Of a DNA stretch of 64,000 bases, positions 46,365 to 55,921 are shown piece by piece. Position 1 is the stretch's first letter, and each line of letters starts with the position of its first letter. The translations under genes were made by a program, and so were the position numbers. The notes under the pieces were generated by a model that saw only the letters and a program-made list of their open reading frames with translations, searched no databases and had not been told where the DNA came from. The DNA is from Clostridia bacterium UC5.1-1E11 (lineage in GTDB: Bacteria > Bacillota > Clostridia > Oscillospirales > Acutalibacteraceae), in contig BCAA01000006.1 in NCBI GenBank assembly GCA_001305115.1, forward strand, positions 1 to 64,000, given 5' to 3'.

Positions 46365-47728
46365 TCACCCCGCGGAGAACCAGTTCATGGGATTCTGACG
46401 GACACCATTGACCCGCACTTCCAAGTGCAGATGCGGCCCTGTGGAGTCGCCTGTACTCCCCACATAGGCGATGGTCTGTCCCCGATCCACCTGCTGTCCG
46501 GTACTCACCGCCAAGCTGCTGGCGTGGGCATACAAGGTCGAATATCCGCCGCCATGGTCGATCATCACATAGTTTCCATAGCTGTTATCCCAGCCCGCTT
46601 TGACAACCTTTCCGCTATTCGCCGCTACAATTGGCGCGCCATCAATGCTTTTGCCGTTCGTCCGGTTGATGTCAATCGCTTTGTGGTCACTGCTATATCC
46701 ACAGGAGATATGTGTATACCCCGGAACCGGCCAGGCAAATTGTCCGCCTACATAGTCCACTGGAGCATTGCTCTCATCTGACGGCACCGCAGGCTGCTGC
46801 TCTGGTTCTTCGGCCGGTTCTGCACTCGGAGTCTGTCCCTGATTTTGTTGGGCTTGCTCCTCCTGCCGGCGCTGTTCTTCTTCCTGCTGCCGTTTCAGTT
46901 CCTCCTGTTGGCGCTTTTGTTCTGCATAATAGTCCGCCCACCATTGGTCAATCCGGTCGCCCGCTTCGTTTTCTCTGCGCCGGATTTCCTGCTCTTCTGC
47001 GGAAAGCGCACTGCCTTCCGCAAGGATGCCCTGCTCCTGTCCGGCAATTCCATCCAGAACGCTCTGCGCTTCACTTTGAAGAACTCCCAGTTCGGTACGC
47101 TTTTGATCCAATGTATTTTTCGCTTCCAATCGGTCGGCACGGTCCTGCTCGACCTTCGCTTTTTCCGCTGAAATCTCCTGCATCTCCTCTTTTAATCCGT
47201 CGATTAACGCCATATCGTGCTCTGTAATACTCCGGAGCAGATAACTTTTATTGGCCAAATCCATCACATTTTGGGAACTCAGAAGAATTTGCAGCGTACT
47301 CGCTTCTCCGGTCTTATAGAGCGCACAAAGGCGTTTTTTTAACTCCTCAAATGTTGTGTCTATCTCCTTTTGTTTGTCGGAGAGTTGGCTCGTCTGTTCC
47401 TCAATGCCGGCGGACAGAGATGTAACCTGCTGGTTCAGGACATCGATCTGTTGCTGCACATTTTGTATCTGGCTGTCCAACGCCGCTTTATAGGTTTCTT
47501 GCTGTGTCTTGTCCGCACGCAACTGATCCAGTTTTGCTTTATTTTCGGCTTGGTCATGCTCCAATTTTTCACGCTGCTGTTGTAGTTCCAGCTGTTCCTG
47601 TTGAAGCGCGTCCAATTCTCCGTCCGATACCGCCGCATCGGCGCACGAAAGCGTCCCCATGGAGGTACTCAGCAAAACTGCTACTGCCAAGCTGCGGCGA
47701 TTCGCCGGGCCTTCTTCGCTTGATTCAT
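46365..47728 (-). CDS. coiled-coil M23 peptidoglycan hydrolase 1 (EnvC-like)
   Basis: About 454 residues. Signal peptide, then a long Gln/Glu-rich coiled coil (about 35-290), a Pro/Gln linker and an M23/LytM endopeptidase domain with intact zinc ligands HKAID, TLYAHAS and GPHLHLE. This layout is that of EnvC/PcsB-type hydrolases switched on by FtsEX during division. The better start is the ATG at 47728, after GGGAGGAAATCC. Restoring one T near 47701 gives MNQAKKARRNRRSLAVAVLL, an ideal signal peptide; without it the frame opens only with an unsignal-like N-terminus at 47762. It is paralogous to the next gene. Confidence 0.87.
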
Positions 47729-48150
47729 GGATTTCCTCCCTAAATAATCTCAATTTTTCCATAACAAGTTCCCGTTTTCACGCGATTTCACAAGCTGGTA
47801 CAAATTCGAATATAGGCAAAAAACAGCATCCATTGCAAGCTCCAGCGAAAAATGCATACAACAGAACCGGCGTCCAATGGGTTCTCGATGGCAGGGCTAT
47901 AGGGTAAAACCACATCTTTCGCAGCAGGAATCCCCATGCCTATCAGGGGCATCGTTCTCCATCCCTTTGCCCTACTTTTCTCAAAAGCAACACCAAACTC
48001 TGTCCCCTTTATATCTTCCGAAAAGTCTCAAACAGGCATGCCCCACTGGAAATTCCATCCATTCCCTTCACAGGAAACAATGGGGCCCCCTCCACAAAGC
48101 TAGGGGTCTTTCCCTAAAGGACATGCCTGTCTCATTCCACCTCGTACCAA
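47729..48150. other. spacer between the two M23 genes
   Basis: 422 bases without a gene. Short inverted motifs (GGCATGCC) occur but no clear terminator or promoter was assigned. The length suggests that the two M23 genes can be expressed separately. Confidence 0.5.
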
Positions 48151-49359
48151 TCAGGAGAACCAATTAAACGGGTTCTTCCGCACACCGTTGACACGAATCT
48201 CAAAATGAAGATGCGGCCCGGTCGAATTGCCCGTACTGCCGACATAGGCGATGGTCTGTCCCCGGCTGACCTGCTGCCCCTTGCTTACAGCTAGACTGCT
48301 CGCATGGGCATACAACGTCGAGTACCCGCCGCCATGATCGATCATCACATAGTTCCCATAGCTGTAGTGCCAGCCTGCTACCACGACTTTGCCACCATTC
48401 GCCGCTACAATCGGTGCGCCGGAAATGCTCTTACCGTTGGTCCGATTGATGTCAATCGCCTTGTGGCTGCTGCTATAACCGCATGAGATGTGCGTATACC
48501 CCGGGACCGGCCATGTAAACTGGCCGCCGACGTAACTCTCCGGGGTTGTCGTATTCCCGCTGCTGCTCTGTCCTCCGTTCTGGGACGCATAATAATTTGC
48601 CCACCACTGGTCAATCTCCGCAGCCGCCTGTGCTTCCTCCTGCTCAATCTTCTTCTGCTGAGCCGCCAAACTGTTGCTCTCCGACTGCATGGACTGTTCG
48701 TTGGCAGTCAACTCATCCAACACACGCTGCGCTTCGCTTTCCAACTCGCCCAATTCATTGCGCTTGTTGTCCAATTCGGTCTTTGCCGCGGCGACTTCCT
48801 GGCGGTTCTGCTCGATCTCTGCTTTTTCGTCTGCAATCGCCTGCATCTCTTCTTTAAGCGTGTTGATCAGCTCGGTATCATGCTCGGTAATAATTTTCAA
48901 TAGATGCGTCTTGTTTGCTAAGTCCATCACGTTTTCAGAATTTAATAAAATTTGCAAATTGCTTGCCTCGCCGGTCTTATACAAGGCACAAAGGCGCTCT
49001 TTTAACTGCTCATAGTTGAAATCAATGTCCGCCTGTTTATCGGCGATTTGCGCCGTCTTTTCTGTGATATTCTGGTCCAGTGTGTCGATCTGTTCGTTTA
49101 AAACGGCAATCTGGCTTTGCAAATTTTCCATCTGCTCGTCCAATGTATTTTTATATTCCAGCTGCTTTTCCTTGTCCGCCTTTAAGCTGGCCAATTTCTG
49201 GTTGGTCTGTGCTTGCTGTTTCGCCAATTCCTGCTTTTGCTGCTGTAAATCCTTTTGCTTCTGCTGCAAATCCGAAAGCTGATCGGACGACGCCGCATCC
49301 ACATGCAACTGCATCTGGGCCGGTGCGCAGAAGATGGAAAACGCCAGAACCAGCGCCAA
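48151..49359 (-). CDS. coiled-coil M23 peptidoglycan hydrolase 2 (EnvC-like)
   Basis: This 402-residue protein has the same layout as its neighbour: signal peptide ending in VDA, a coiled coil (about 25-240, DLQQKQKDLQQQKQELAKQQ) and an M23 domain with HKAID, TLYAHAS and GPHLHFE. The two M23 domains are nearly identical, so one arose by tandem duplication. The start is uncertain. The TTG at 49359 has GAAGG five bases upstream, but the frame is open almost to the ftsX stop (KRGLKVF), so a base error near the AAAAAAGGGG run is possible. The gene directly follows ftsX, consistent with FtsEX being its activator. Confidence 0.87.
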   Translation of the reverse strand: MALVLAFSIFCAPAQMQLHVDAASSDQLSDLQQKQKDLQQQKQELAKQQAQTNQKLASLKADKEKQLEYKNTLDEQMENLQSQIAVLNEQIDTLDQNITEKTAQIADKQADIDFNYEQLKERLCALYKTGEASNLQILLNSENVMDLANKTHLLKIITEHDTELINTLKEEMQAIADEKAEIEQNRQEVAAAKTELDNKRNELGELESEAQRVLDELTANEQSMQSESNSLAAQQKKIEQEEAQAAAEIDQWWANYYASQNGGQSSSGNTTTPESYVGGQFTWPVPGYTHISCGYSSSHKAIDINRTNGKSISGAPIVAANGGKVVVAGWHYSYGNYVMIDHGGGYSTLYAHASSLAVSKGQQVSRGQTIAYVGSTGNSTGPHLHFEIRVNGVRKNPFNWFS

Positions 49360-49380
49360 AAAGACCTTCAGTCCCCTTTT

Positions 49381-50337
49381 TTACAGACCACCCAAATCTC
49401 CTCCTTCTTTTTTGAGGTACTTACCCAAAGAAATCAGGCCACCCAATGCGCCAAACAAGGAACCCGCCAACATAAAGATCAATGTAATCCGCCAAGCCAT
49501 CGGGCCGATGTCCACTGGCGAAAACAGCGGAATGGATGCAATGGAGGTCACCAACTTATTATACAAGAAGATTAACAGCCCGCTGGCCACTCCGCCGGAA
49601 AGCAAACCAATAATCACACCCTCTACAATAAAGGGTACACGAACAAACCAATTTGTCGCACCGACTGATTTCATAATGCTGATTTCCAAACGCCTGGAAA
49701 ACATCGTCACACGGATCGTATTGGAGATAATAAACAGAGATACTAGGCTTAGGATGAGAACAATCCAAAATCCCGCCGAAGTCACCAAATTGTCCAGATC
49801 GGTAAGCTGTTCTGCTATGTCGGAATAATCGATAATTTCATCCACGCCGTTGATCGCCTTGATCTGCGCCGCTGTCTCATCGTACATATTTAAGTCCTTC
49901 ATAGAGATTTGGAATGCATCCGGCAAAAAGTTCTCATCTCCCAGAAGCCCTTCCAAAACGGTCCCATCATCGCCCAACATGTCCAACATATTCTGTACAG
50001 CATCCTGCTTAGAGACAAATTCGCATTCTTCGATGTTGTCCAGCTGCTTGATCTCCTGCCCCACCTTGAGGCTGGTCAGTGTGGGCAAGCCCTCCTGTAG
50101 GTAAACGGTTGTGGAGTTATTTCCCTCCAATGACTTCATCGCCACATCCACATTCATTGAGAAAAGCACCGCTGCCCCTGTCAACAGCAAGCAGGACACC
50201 AACACGCCAACCGAGGCAAAACTCATGGTACGGTTGCTCCAGATATTCTTGACGCCCTCCTTCAACAGATACCCCAGGCTGGAAAGCCGCGACCCGGTCT
50301 TCTTTTTGGAGGTATGTACGGTTTTATTCCTGTTCAT
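49381..50337 (-). CDS. ftsX: cell-division ABC permease FtsX
   Basis: This 318-residue protein has a cytoplasmic N-terminus, helix 1 (about 35-55), a large extracellular loop (about 60-190: STTVYLQEGLPTLTSLKVG, then QDAVQNML), three C-terminal helices and the FtsX motif SRRLEISIMKSVGATNWF. The loop contacts peptidoglycan hydrolases, here very likely the M23 proteins downstream. The start at 50337 (MNRNKTV) lies inside the end of ftsE, a 14-bp overlap, with GGAGGTG upstream. A longer frame exists but would encode non-family sequence. Confidence 0.95.
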   Translation of the reverse strand: MNRNKTVHTSKKKTGSRLSSLGYLLKEGVKNIWSNRTMSFASVGVLVSCLLLTGAAVLFSMNVDVAMKSLEGNNSTTVYLQEGLPTLTSLKVGQEIKQLDNIEECEFVSKQDAVQNMLDMLGDDGTVLEGLLGDENFLPDAFQISMKDLNMYDETAAQIKAINGVDEIIDYSDIAEQLTDLDNLVTSAGFWIVLILSLVSLFIISNTIRVTMFSRRLEISIMKSVGATNWFVRVPFIVEGVIIGLLSGGVASGLLIFLYNKLVTSIASIPLFSPVDIGPMAWRITLIFMLAGSLFGALGGLISLGKYLKKEGGDLGGL

Positions 50338-51016
50338 CCTGCTGCACCTCCATTGAAGCTGTATCGGCCACAATACGGCCGTCATGGATTTCTACTACGC
50401 GCTTGTGGAAGTGCTTGACTAAGGTATGTTCATGCGTCACCATCAGAATAGTGGTCCCACGGCGATTGATTTCGCTGAGCAGATCGACAATCTCAAACGA
50501 GAGCGCCGGATCAATGTTCCCCGTTGGCTCGTCCGCAATGATGAGCTTGGGATTGTTCACAAGGGCCCTTGCAAGGCCGACACGCTGCTGTTCGCCGCCA
50601 GAGAGTTCATTGGGACGGCTTTTTTGCTTATCCTGCAGGTTCAACAAGCTCAATATGTAAGGGACTCGTTTTTTGATCTCGCTCTGTGTGGCCCCGATCA
50701 CGTGCATCGCAAAGGCCACATTTTCATAAACCGTCATATTGTCGATTAAGCGGAAATCCTGAAAGACAATGCCCATCATGCGCCGCAGATATGGAATCTC
50801 ACGTTTCTTTAGGCTGGAAACATGTGTATCGTTGACAATGATTTCGCCCTCGTTTGGCATTTCTTCACACATAATCAATTTCAAAAACGTACTCTTTCCT
50901 GCGCCAGAGGAGCCCACAATGAATACAAATTCGCCGTCCTCCACCGTCAAGTTGACGTTTCGCAGCGCATGCGTACCATTGCTGTACGTTTTGCTCACAT
51001 TTTTAAACTCAATCAT
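50324..51016 (-). CDS. ftsE: cell-division ABC ATPase FtsE
   Basis: This 230-residue ATPase is complete: Walker A GSSGAGKST, Q-loop VFQDFRL, signature LSGGEQQRVGLARAL, Walker B LIIADEPTGNID and H-loop MVTHEH. The start is the ATG at 51016 (MIEFKNVSK) with GGGAGAG. The open frame reaches 37 codons further without homology. With FtsX it couples ATP hydrolysis to activation of septal peptidoglycan hydrolases. The 351-bp spacer to the next gene on the right shows no gene. Confidence 0.96.
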   Translation of the reverse strand: MIEFKNVSKTYSNGTHALRNVNLTVEDGEFVFIVGSSGAGKSTFLKLIMCEEMPNEGEIIVNDTHVSSLKKREIPYLRRMMGIVFQDFRLIDNMTVYENVAFAMHVIGATQSEIKKRVPYILSLLNLQDKQKSRPNELSGGEQQRVGLARALVNNPKLIIADEPTGNIDPALSFEIVDLLSEINRRGTTILMVTHEHTLVKHFHKRVVEIHDGRIVADTASMEVQQDEQE

Positions 51017-51367
51017 TTTCTCTCTCCCAAAGCCCATAGGTGTTCCACTGGCCTTATGCGTGGGATCGTTCCATCCCATCAAACGCAATTCCATCCGTAA
51101 AAAGCGCCGCAAAGGTCCGCAAAACACACGGTAATTTTTATCCGAATGCGATCTTTCGCTTTCCCTGTATTTCCGATTTCACAAATTGGGCGCTGTATGA
51201 TTCCAAATTTTCTCTCCCAAAAGCTGCTACAGACATACAGAACAGCACCCATTGGCGTGTTTACATAATACCAACGGGTGCTGCATTTATTATTCTAAAA
51301 AAGAAATAATTTGTAATATTTTTGTAATTTTTAGAGCTTCCAATAGGATTCGACAAAAATCGTGCAA

Positions 51368-52453
51368 TTAGAACTTGACCGGATTCGAAGAAAGATACTT
51401 TTTGACCATCAAAGCCACTTTGAAAACGATGGCATCCTCAAATTCGCGCAGGTCCAAGCCGGTGATCTTTTTGATCTTCTCCAAACGATAGACCAACGTA
51501 TTGCGGTGTACAAAAAGTTTACGAGACGTCTCCGAAACATTCAGATTATTCTCAAAGAAGCGTTGAATGGTAAACAGGGTCTCATGATCCAAGGACTCGA
51601 TGGAGCCGCGCTTAAAGACCTCCTTGAGGAACATTTCGCACAAAGTCGTCGGCAACTGATAAATCAGGCGCGCAATACCCAGATTGTCATAGCTGACAAT
51701 CGCACGTTCCGTGTCAAAGACCTTGCCGACCTCCAACGCAACCTGCGCTTCTTTAAAGGAACGGGCCAAATCCTTGATGCCGGTCACAATGGTGCCAATG
51801 CCAACCACGCAGTGGGTATAGAACTCGCTGGAAAGGGTATCCACAATGGAACCAGCCAGCTTTTCCAGGTCCTTTGGCTCAATCCCTGCACGAATCTCTT
51901 TGACCAAAGCAATGTCCGTTTCGTTGATGTTGATGATAAAGTCCTTGTTCTTATCCGGGAACAAGTTCTGAATCACATCATAAGCCGAAATGTCGGACTT
52001 GTTCGTGATCTTAATCAACATACAAACCCGGCTGACATCGGAATTGAACCGCAGTTCCCGCGCCTTCAGGTAGATGTCGCCCGGAAGAATGTTGTCCAAA
52101 ATGACGTTCTTAATAAAGTTGCTGCGGTCGTACTTCTCATCATAGTATTGTTTGATACTACTTAGAGAGATGGCAAGCAGCGATGCATACCGGCTGGCCT
52201 CCGGGTCAGAACCAGAGACAAACACCGCATATTCCGGTCTCGGCCTGCTGCCAAAGGATTTGTAAGTGTAGCCATTCACCACAAAGGTTCCCGGTGCAGC
52301 CAACACATCGGCGGTAATGCTATCATTGACCTCGCCGATCCGTCCCAGCTCGCTACAGGCGATGATAACGGAAGTTTCATCAATCACGCCAATGGTGCGG
52401 TCGATGGCATCCCTCATCTGGTGAATAACCCCTTGAAATAGTCTGTTTGACAT
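51368..52453 (-). CDS. CdaR/PucR-family transcriptional regulator
   Basis: This 361-residue protein has an N-terminal sugar-diacid-recognition-like domain (1-130: GVIDETSVIIACSELGRIG), a central GGDEF-like domain, and the C-terminal HTH_30 (ETLFTIQRFFENNLNVSETS, then FVHRNTLVYRLEKIKKITG). CdaR relatives control uptake and use of glycerate, glucarate or allantoin. Neither pathway is encoded nearby. It stands alone upstream of ftsEX on the same strand, so its targets are probably elsewhere. Frame intact. Confidence 0.85.
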   Translation of the reverse strand: MSNRLFQGVIHQMRDAIDRTIGVIDETSVIIACSELGRIGEVNDSITADVLAAPGTFVVNGYTYKSFGSRPRPEYAVFVSGSDPEASRYASLLAISLSSIKQYYDEKYDRSNFIKNVILDNILPGDIYLKARELRFNSDVSRVCMLIKITNKSDISAYDVIQNLFPDKNKDFIININETDIALVKEIRAGIEPKDLEKLAGSIVDTLSSEFYTHCVVGIGTIVTGIKDLARSFKEAQVALEVGKVFDTERAIVSYDNLGIARLIYQLPTTLCEMFLKEVFKRGSIESLDHETLFTIQRFFENNLNVSETSRKLFVHRNTLVYRLEKIKKITGLDLREFEDAIVFKVALMVKKYLSSNPVKF

Positions 52454-52662
52454 GCTGCTCCCTCACTTTATCTATATTTGCTAATCTTGATGATTGATTC
52501 TATAGAAAGGCTACATATATTTTACATAAAAGCAGCACACATTTCAACTATATATCACAAAATAAAAAAATTTTTGTGGAAATTGCCGCGCAATTTACAA
52601 TTTGTTCACATTTGCGTGGAACATATTTCCAGAAAAGCCTCAAACTGGTATAAAAATCCTGT

Positions 52663-53775
52663 TCAACGCCAGATGGTATGTTCTGTATCCCCGTCAAAGA
52701 GATAGATTTTTTCCATATCAAATGCAACTTTAATTTGTTCCCCGCTCTGCCGCATAGCGTCCGCATCCACACTCGCTGTAACCGAATGGCCACTACATGT
52801 CAGGTAGAGATAGAATTCTCCGCCAACCGGTTCCATCACTTCCACCTCTGCATCCACCATTCCATTGGGCAGGGTTTCCACCAGGGCTGGGTCGTCGTGT
52901 ACGTCTTGGGGGCGTATCCCCAAAACAACATTTTTCCCCAGATATTCCTGTAACGCGCCGAGCTTATCCCATTCCTTTGGCATACGCACCGTATTCTTTC
53001 CAAATGCAAAGGTATAGTCTGCACCGCCGTCTCCCACCTTAACATTGATCGCATTCATCGATGGGTCCCCCAGAAACCCTGCAACAAATTGATTGACCGG
53101 CGAATGGTACAACTCTTCCGGTGTACCCACCTGTTGTACAAACCCTTCTTTCATCACAACCAGCCGGTTGCCCAGAGCCATTGCCTCTTCCTGGTTTTCC
53201 GTCGCATAGAGAACTGTCAGGCCCAGGCGCTTATGGAGCGCACGGAGTTCTTTCCACATCTGTGCGCGCAGTTTGCGATCCAGGTTGGCAAACGGTTCAT
53301 CCAATAATAAGACCTTCCGGCCACGCACCATTGCACGGGCAAGCGCCACCAGCTGCTGTTGCGAAGTGGTCAAAGTGCTGGGCTTGCGATCCAACAACGT
53401 TTCCATCTTAAGAATTTCCGCAGTCTCCTGCACATGCCGTTCGACCTCTTCCTCGGGTATCCGGTGCATTTTAAGGCTGAATGCCATATTCTCCCGGACG
53501 CTCAACTCCGGATACAGTGCATGATTCGGCAGAACCATCGCGACATCCCGCTCCTGTGGGGACAGCAGATTTACCATTGTATCTGCAATGTAGATTTCGC
53601 CTTCATCCGGTGTTTCTAAACCGGCGATTATCCGCAGCAAGGTCGATTTTCCACAACCTGACGGGCCGGCCACAACCAGAAATTCCCCGTCGTTAGCCTC
53701 CACTGTACAATCGCGAACCGCTGTTACACCGCTCTTGAACGTCTTACTAACATGTCTCAATGATACGTTCGCCAT
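52663..53775 (-). CDS. orphan UgpC/MsmK-like sugar ABC ATPase with altered motifs
   Basis: This 370-residue protein has the CUT1-type layout: NBD (1-235) plus C-terminal TOBE domain (KNVVLGIRPQDV). Walker A GPSGCGKST and Walker B LLLDEPFANLD are intact. The Q-loop reads MVLPNHALYP instead of MVFQNYALYP, the signature LTTSQQQL instead of LSGGQQQR, and the H-loop ATENQEEAM instead of VTHDQ. Loss of the switch His and signature Gly-Gly should weaken hydrolysis. No permease or binding protein is adjacent. MsmK-type ATPases can serve distant transporters, so it may be a shared, regulatory or slow variant (inference). Confidence 0.85.
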   Translation of the reverse strand: MANVSLRHVSKTFKSGVTAVRDCTVEANDGEFLVVAGPSGCGKSTLLRIIAGLETPDEGEIYIADTMVNLLSPQERDVAMVLPNHALYPELSVRENMAFSLKMHRIPEEEVERHVQETAEILKMETLLDRKPSTLTTSQQQLVALARAMVRGRKVLLLDEPFANLDRKLRAQMWKELRALHKRLGLTVLYATENQEEAMALGNRLVVMKEGFVQQVGTPEELYHSPVNQFVAGFLGDPSMNAINVKVGDGGADYTFAFGKNTVRMPKEWDKLGALQEYLGKNVVLGIRPQDVHDDPALVETLPNGMVDAEVEVMEPVGGEFYLYLTCSGHSVTASVDADAMRQSGEQIKVAFDMEKIYLFDGDTEHTIWR

Positions 53776-54003
53776 AGTTCATATTCCTCCAAAAAGCGAT
53801 TGGCTTTATTTCTATCCGATGAAAAATCGTTGACTTACACGGCAATAAAATGTGAATCAACGAATCCATTTTTTCATCTTGAAAAGCAGGTTAGTCCTAA
53901 TCATATCAGATGCATTTCCGTTTGAACAGGCGTTTTTTACCCAAAAATGCAACAATGCCTTTATGAAAATCCGCTAAAAGACAAATTCAACCCCAAAATT
54001 TTG

Positions 54004-54717
54004 TCAATCTTCCAAACAAAAGACCTTCTCCCGCTCTTCAGGAAGCAACGGTCGGGCTTGTCCCGGCTGCAACGCCGGGTCCAGATCCAAGGCGCCGATG
54101 CGCAACCGCTTGAGGTACACAACCTCTTTTCCCACCGCATGAAACATGCGCTTGATCTGATGAAACTTACCTTCACAAATCCGCACCTGTACGCACTGAT
54201 CCCCCAAAAGCAAAAGCTCCGCTGGGAGGCAGGTCCGGTCGCTTAATTCAACCCCCTCTGCAAAAATCCGTACGTCTTCCATGGTGGCCGGTTGATCGAG
54301 CCTGGCTTCATAGAGTTTATAAACATGATTTTTAGGCGCAAGCATGCGATGTGCAAAATCTCCATCGTCCATCAACAAAAGTAGCCCTTCTGTATCGCGG
54401 TCCAACCGCCCTGCAGGAAACAACCCCCGACATTTCAGTTCCGGCGGAAGTAGATCCACCACGGTCTTTTGACGGAAATCCCGCGCCGCAGACAGTACCC
54501 CGGCCGGTTTATTCATCATAATATAATGAAACCGCTGAAAGTGGAGCGGCTGGCCTTGCACGGAGATCACATCCTGTTCCGGGTCCACCTTACAGTCCAC
54601 CTGCCGTACCACCGTACCATTGACTGCCACCGTACCACGCCGGATCAGCGCTCCCGACTCCTTGCGGCTTCCGACATTCTGCGAAGCCAATACCTTGTCC
54701 AATCGTTCCTTTGGCAT
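54004..54717 (-). CDS. 16S rRNA pseudouridine synthase, RsuA/RluB/E family
   Basis: This 237-residue protein has an S4 RNA-binding domain (residues 3-50: ERLDKVLASQNVGSRKE) and a catalytic domain with the family Asp in GRLDRDTEGLLLL, then MNKPAGVLSA and KFHQIKRMF. These mark RsuA-type enzymes that make pseudouridine in rRNA. The start is the ATG at 54717 (MPKERLDK). The frame runs over 100 codons further upstream but encodes arginine- and proline-rich sequence unlike the family. The ribosome binding site is not strong. Confidence 0.92.
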   Translation of the reverse strand: MPKERLDKVLASQNVGSRKESGALIRRGTVAVNGTVVRQVDCKVDPEQDVISVQGQPLHFQRFHYIMMNKPAGVLSAARDFRQKTVVDLLPPELKCRGLFPAGRLDRDTEGLLLLMDDGDFAHRMLAPKNHVYKLYEARLDQPATMEDVRIFAEGVELSDRTCLPAELLLLGDQCVQVRICEGKFHQIKRMFHAVGKEVVYLKRLRIGALDLDPALQPGQARPLLPEEREKVFCLED

Positions 54718-54826
54718 GTTTTCACATCCATCCACTTTAATGCCTCTATTATATCGGGTTTCCTGCGCGAATACAATCGTTCTTTCCGGGCGATTTTCTA
54801 TGTCCTCCGCCGATCTTGGACGAACC

Positions 54827-54880
54827 GGACAGCACAGCGTCGAAAAACGGTTTCGACGCTGTGCTGTCCCTTTTATTTGT
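54827..54880. terminator. long hairpin between two minus-strand genes
   Basis: GGACAGCACAGCGTCGAAA and TTTCGACGCTGTGCTGTCC form a 19-bp perfect stem with a five-base loop. The T-rich tail is on the plus strand, opposite to the flanking genes, so it may end antisense transcripts or work without a U-run. Confidence 0.7.
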
Positions 54881-55567
54881 TTAATCCGTCGGCCAGGCAT
54901 TGGCAGGAATCTCCGAGGAAGATGCTTGAGTGGGTTGGGAGGAAACTGGAGGCTGCACAGAGGCGGCCGGTTGCGACGAAACAGGCGCCTGTGAAGAACC
55001 GGGTTCCTGCGAGGAAACCACCGGCTGTGAAATGTCGGTACCTCCCGAAGCGGCATTACTCACTGCAGAAGAGGAAGCCATTCCCTGGGAACCGCTGTCT
55101 TGCCCATCAAACGGAAGCATAAAACCGTTGAGTTCTGTAGAACAGATGTCGCCGCCCACCACACGGTCCTCATAAATCAACAAATTGGCATGGACCGGCG
55201 TATCGGCCGGGTAATTGGTCACTTCATAGACCCATTGGCGGCATACCTTTCCGGCTAGAGGTTCCAAATTAAACCCCTGTTGCTTTTGTAACACATTGTA
55301 TTTCGTGTATACCTCGTCAAACGGATTCGGAATCGCAACATCTCGAATTTCCAGTGGTTCCGAGCTCACTTGCCAGCCAAATTGTGCCAAAAACGCGATG
55401 CGTTCATCGTTTGTGGATGCCGTACAAATATATCCTTTCTCATTACCGGTTCCTGCCGCGGCATTCCATTTTCCAGCTGCCAAAAAGACTGTCACAGCTG
55501 CCAAAATCACCGCCAGCGCTACAATTATCCATCGTTTCTTTCCTGCCTTTATGGAACATACAAACAC
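54881..55567 (-). CDS. DUF4830 membrane-anchored protein
   Basis: This 228-residue protein has a basic N-terminus and one membrane helix (about 12-31). A DUF4830 domain follows (ERIAFLAQFGWQVSSEPLEI, FDEVYTKYNVLQKQQGF, YEDRVVGGDICSTELNGFM). The tail (about 155-228) is repetitive Ser/Pro/Gln and low in complexity, a likely extracellular spacer. The start GTG at 55567 has GGGAGGGA six bases upstream. The role of DUF4830 is unknown. The spacer to the next gene (55568-55921) holds nothing recognisable. Confidence 0.85.
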   Translation of the reverse strand: MFVCSIKAGKKRWIIVALAVILAAVTVFLAAGKWNAAAGTGNEKGYICTASTNDERIAFLAQFGWQVSSEPLEIRDVAIPNPFDEVYTKYNVLQKQQGFNLEPLAGKVCRQWVYEVTNYPADTPVHANLLIYEDRVVGGDICSTELNGFMLPFDGQDSGSQGMASSSAVSNAASGGTDISQPVVSSQEPGSSQAPVSSQPAASVQPPVSSQPTQASSSEIPANAWPTD

Positions 55568-55921
55568 AAATAATCCCTCCCCGCGGCGGTTGCCGCTTTT
55601 TCATCCCTAATGGATATGCATCCTTTTGGGGAAACATGCCTGGCGGCCAGGGTCATATTGGAGGAATCCATACAAAAGAAAAGTGCCCAATCCGGCGGGA
55701 ACCCGGACAGGACACTTCGGGGGGAGCATACAGATTCAAAAAAGAAGATTTTCAAAAGCCAAAAGGGGATTCCCCTTCAGAGGGATTCCAAGCATGCGCC
55801 TGGGATTCAAACTAAAAGTCTACAAAAGGGGCCACCCGGATGCTGGTACTCTATTGGAACGGTAAAATTCCGCCCCAAAACTGTGCCGAAATTTCATCTT
55901 ACGGGTATGCCTGCACTCGGA

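Noticed and set aside
54718-55056. N-terminal extension of the RsuA-type synthase by more than 100 codons
   Set aside because: The extension is Arg/Pro-rich, covers the opposite frame of the DUF4830 tail and a hairpin, and the S4 domain begins exactly at the ATG at 54717.
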